Shown in pieces: positions 4,929 through 5,888 of a DNA stretch of 5,888 bases. Every line of letters starts with the position of its first letter. Position 1 is the stretch's first letter. The translations under genes and the position numbers were made by a program. This DNA is from Flavobacteriales bacterium UBA1993. Its GTDB lineage: Bacteria > Bacteroidota > Bacteroidia > Flavobacteriales_G > Salibacteraceae. The stretch lies in contig DDCZ01000036.1 of the NCBI GenBank assembly GCA_002336485.1, positions 1-5,888 of the forward strand, given 5' to 3'. Under the pieces are notes generated by a model. It searched no databases. It was not told the DNA's origin and worked only from the letters and a program-made list of their open reading frames with translations.

Positions 4929-5888
4929 TTACTCCGAACTCAATATCTGCCCAGTCAATCTCAATATCTCCAGTTCATTCAACCGTAATGAAATAAGCGC
5001 GTTTGATTTTCGAATCTTGGCCGAAGTAAGCCCCAGCTGTGCTTCTCTGAATTGTGTGCTGCTTATCTGTCCTGAGTTGTAAAGTTCCTCAGACCTCCGC
5101 AGGTTCAGCTCCGAAGCTTCTAGGTTATGCTCTTCAAACTGCGCCACCCGATAGCTCTGAACATATGTGTCGTGCGCATCTCGAATGTCACTCTCGATCT
5201 GCAGACCTTGATTCTCTAGCTCCAAGGTTCTTATTTCCAAATTCACCTTCTGGTTTTGTCGGGCCGTTCTATTTCGAAACCCATTAAAGAGGGGATAGTT
5301 TAAACCCACAGATCCGCTCCAACCAGCAGACGCATTACTGAGCACGATGCCAGCTTCACTCTGTTGGCTGTTGTAGTTGTATCCACCATTGACAGTCAAT
5401 GAAGGCATTACACTAGACCACGCCAGCTGGTAATCCTTTTGTGCTAAATCCTGCTGCATCATCGCATTTTTTATGGAGCTGTTATTCGCCTTAGACGTTT
5501 CCACCAATTCGTCAATGCTCCACGTTTGCAACACAGGCGCTGCATCCGAACATGTGGTTTCTTCAGGTAGCACATCGGCAATCAATCTAGAAAGGAGTCG
5601 GAGGGAAGTCTTTCGCTGAAGTTGTGCATTCAATAGCGCAGAACTATCTGTTGTCAATGCCACACGGGCTGCTAGTAATTCGGTTTTCAGAGCCGTACCC
5701 AATTCATTGCTCAACTGCTCACGCTCATACCGCTTGATACTCACGCCTAGATTTTCCATAGAAATTTGCTCTTGCTCAATGGCCCGTGCCAAAACATAAT
5801 ACGCACTTGCAACTTGCAACAAGGTGCCCTCAATTGCCGCTTGACTTTGAATGTCAACCGCCTCTTGGTTCATCTTGAGTTTCTGATA
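4929..5888 (-). CDS. TolC-family outer-membrane efflux protein, C-terminal part (runs off window)
   Basis: The frame stays open to the window edge, giving 319 visible residues. The Met at 5873 is internal, not the start, because the reading frame continues upstream (YQKLK before it). TolC-family proteins are trimeric outer-membrane channels that join an inner-membrane pump and a periplasmic adaptor in RND, ABC or MFS export systems. The visible part has helical coiled-coil segments (VASAYYVLARAIEQEQ, NLGVSIKRYEREQ), a central strand region (SLTVNGGYNYNS to GWSGSVGLNYPLFNGF) and the second helical hairpin with RVAQFEEHNLEASELN and RSEELYNSGQIS, the conserved pattern preceding a tract ending LTGQILSSE. 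The signal peptide and the first repeat lie beyond the window. Pump or adaptor partners, if linked, would be upstream. This is the probable functional copy; a truncated duplicate lies downstream. Confidence 0.9.
   Translation of the reverse strand, partial: YQKLKMNQEAVDIQSQAAIEGTLLQVASAYYVLARAIEQEQISMENLGVSIKRYEREQLSNELGTALKTELLAARVALTTDSSALLNAQLQRKTSLRLLSRLIADVLPEETTCSDAAPVLQTWSIDELVETSKANNSSIKNAMMQQDLAQKDYQLAWSSVMPSLTVNGGYNYNSQQSEAGIVLSNASAGWSGSVGLNYPLFNGFRNRTARQNQKVNLEIRTLELENQGLQIESDIRDAHDTYVQSYRVAQFEEHNLEASELNLRRSEELYNSGQISSTQFREAQLGLTSAKIRKSNALISLRLNELEILRLTGQILSSE

Noticed and set aside
5054..5287. Plus-strand open frame antisense to the intact tolC
   Set aside because: The equivalent frame is not preserved in the duplicate at the matching offset, so it is not under selection.

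Overview
The window looks like a chromosomal accessory stretch from a member of the Bacteroidota. The support is indirect: a low-GC sequence without Shine-Dalgarno motifs before its genes, possible -7 boxes of the TAnnTTTG type, a lipoprotein with Cys-Arg-Lys-Asp-Asp after its signal peptide, and a TolC-like protein and a RAYT transposase of types common in that phylum. No genus can be named. Every gene, including the tRNA, reads on the minus strand, so the order below runs from high to low coordinates.

Layout: (1) 5888-4929 is the 3' part of an intact-looking TolC-family outer-membrane efflux gene that continues past the window edge. (2) 4805-4314 is a small acidic protein of unknown function. 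(3) 4224-3536 is a RAYT (Y1/HUH single-strand transposase) gene bracketed by two inverted copies of the same imperfect REP hairpin. (4) 3573-2629 is a second tolC copy, co-linear with the first for 907 bases without an indel. It lacks its 5' part and begins exactly at the REP. (5) 2552-2082 is a small, probably surface-exposed lipoprotein. (6) 1983-1624 is a second small lipoprotein gene (MORN/YwqK-like tail) broken by an in-frame TAA just after the signal peptide. (7) 1441-746 is a predicted toxin/effector whose N-terminal segment resembles the leader of Bacteroidota DUF4157/eCIS-associated proteins. Its C-terminal domain has a His-x4-His motif suggestive of a small nuclease. (8) 725-204 is an acidic protein immediately downstream, the likely immunity partner. 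(9) 47-1 is the 5' two-thirds of tRNA-Pro(GGG), cut by the window start.

How it fits together: the region between the tRNA and the intact tolC looks like an unstable island. It holds a probable toxin-immunity pair, a decayed lipoprotein, a REP/RAYT element and a partial gene duplication. A hand alignment of the two tolC copies gives about 84% nucleotide identity (144 differences in 907) but only 11 amino-acid differences in about 301. Both copies therefore seem to have been under purifying selection for most of their divergence, and the truncation at the REP looks recent by comparison. No complete secretion or eCIS machinery lies in the window, so the delivery route of the toxin is inferred only from its N-terminus.
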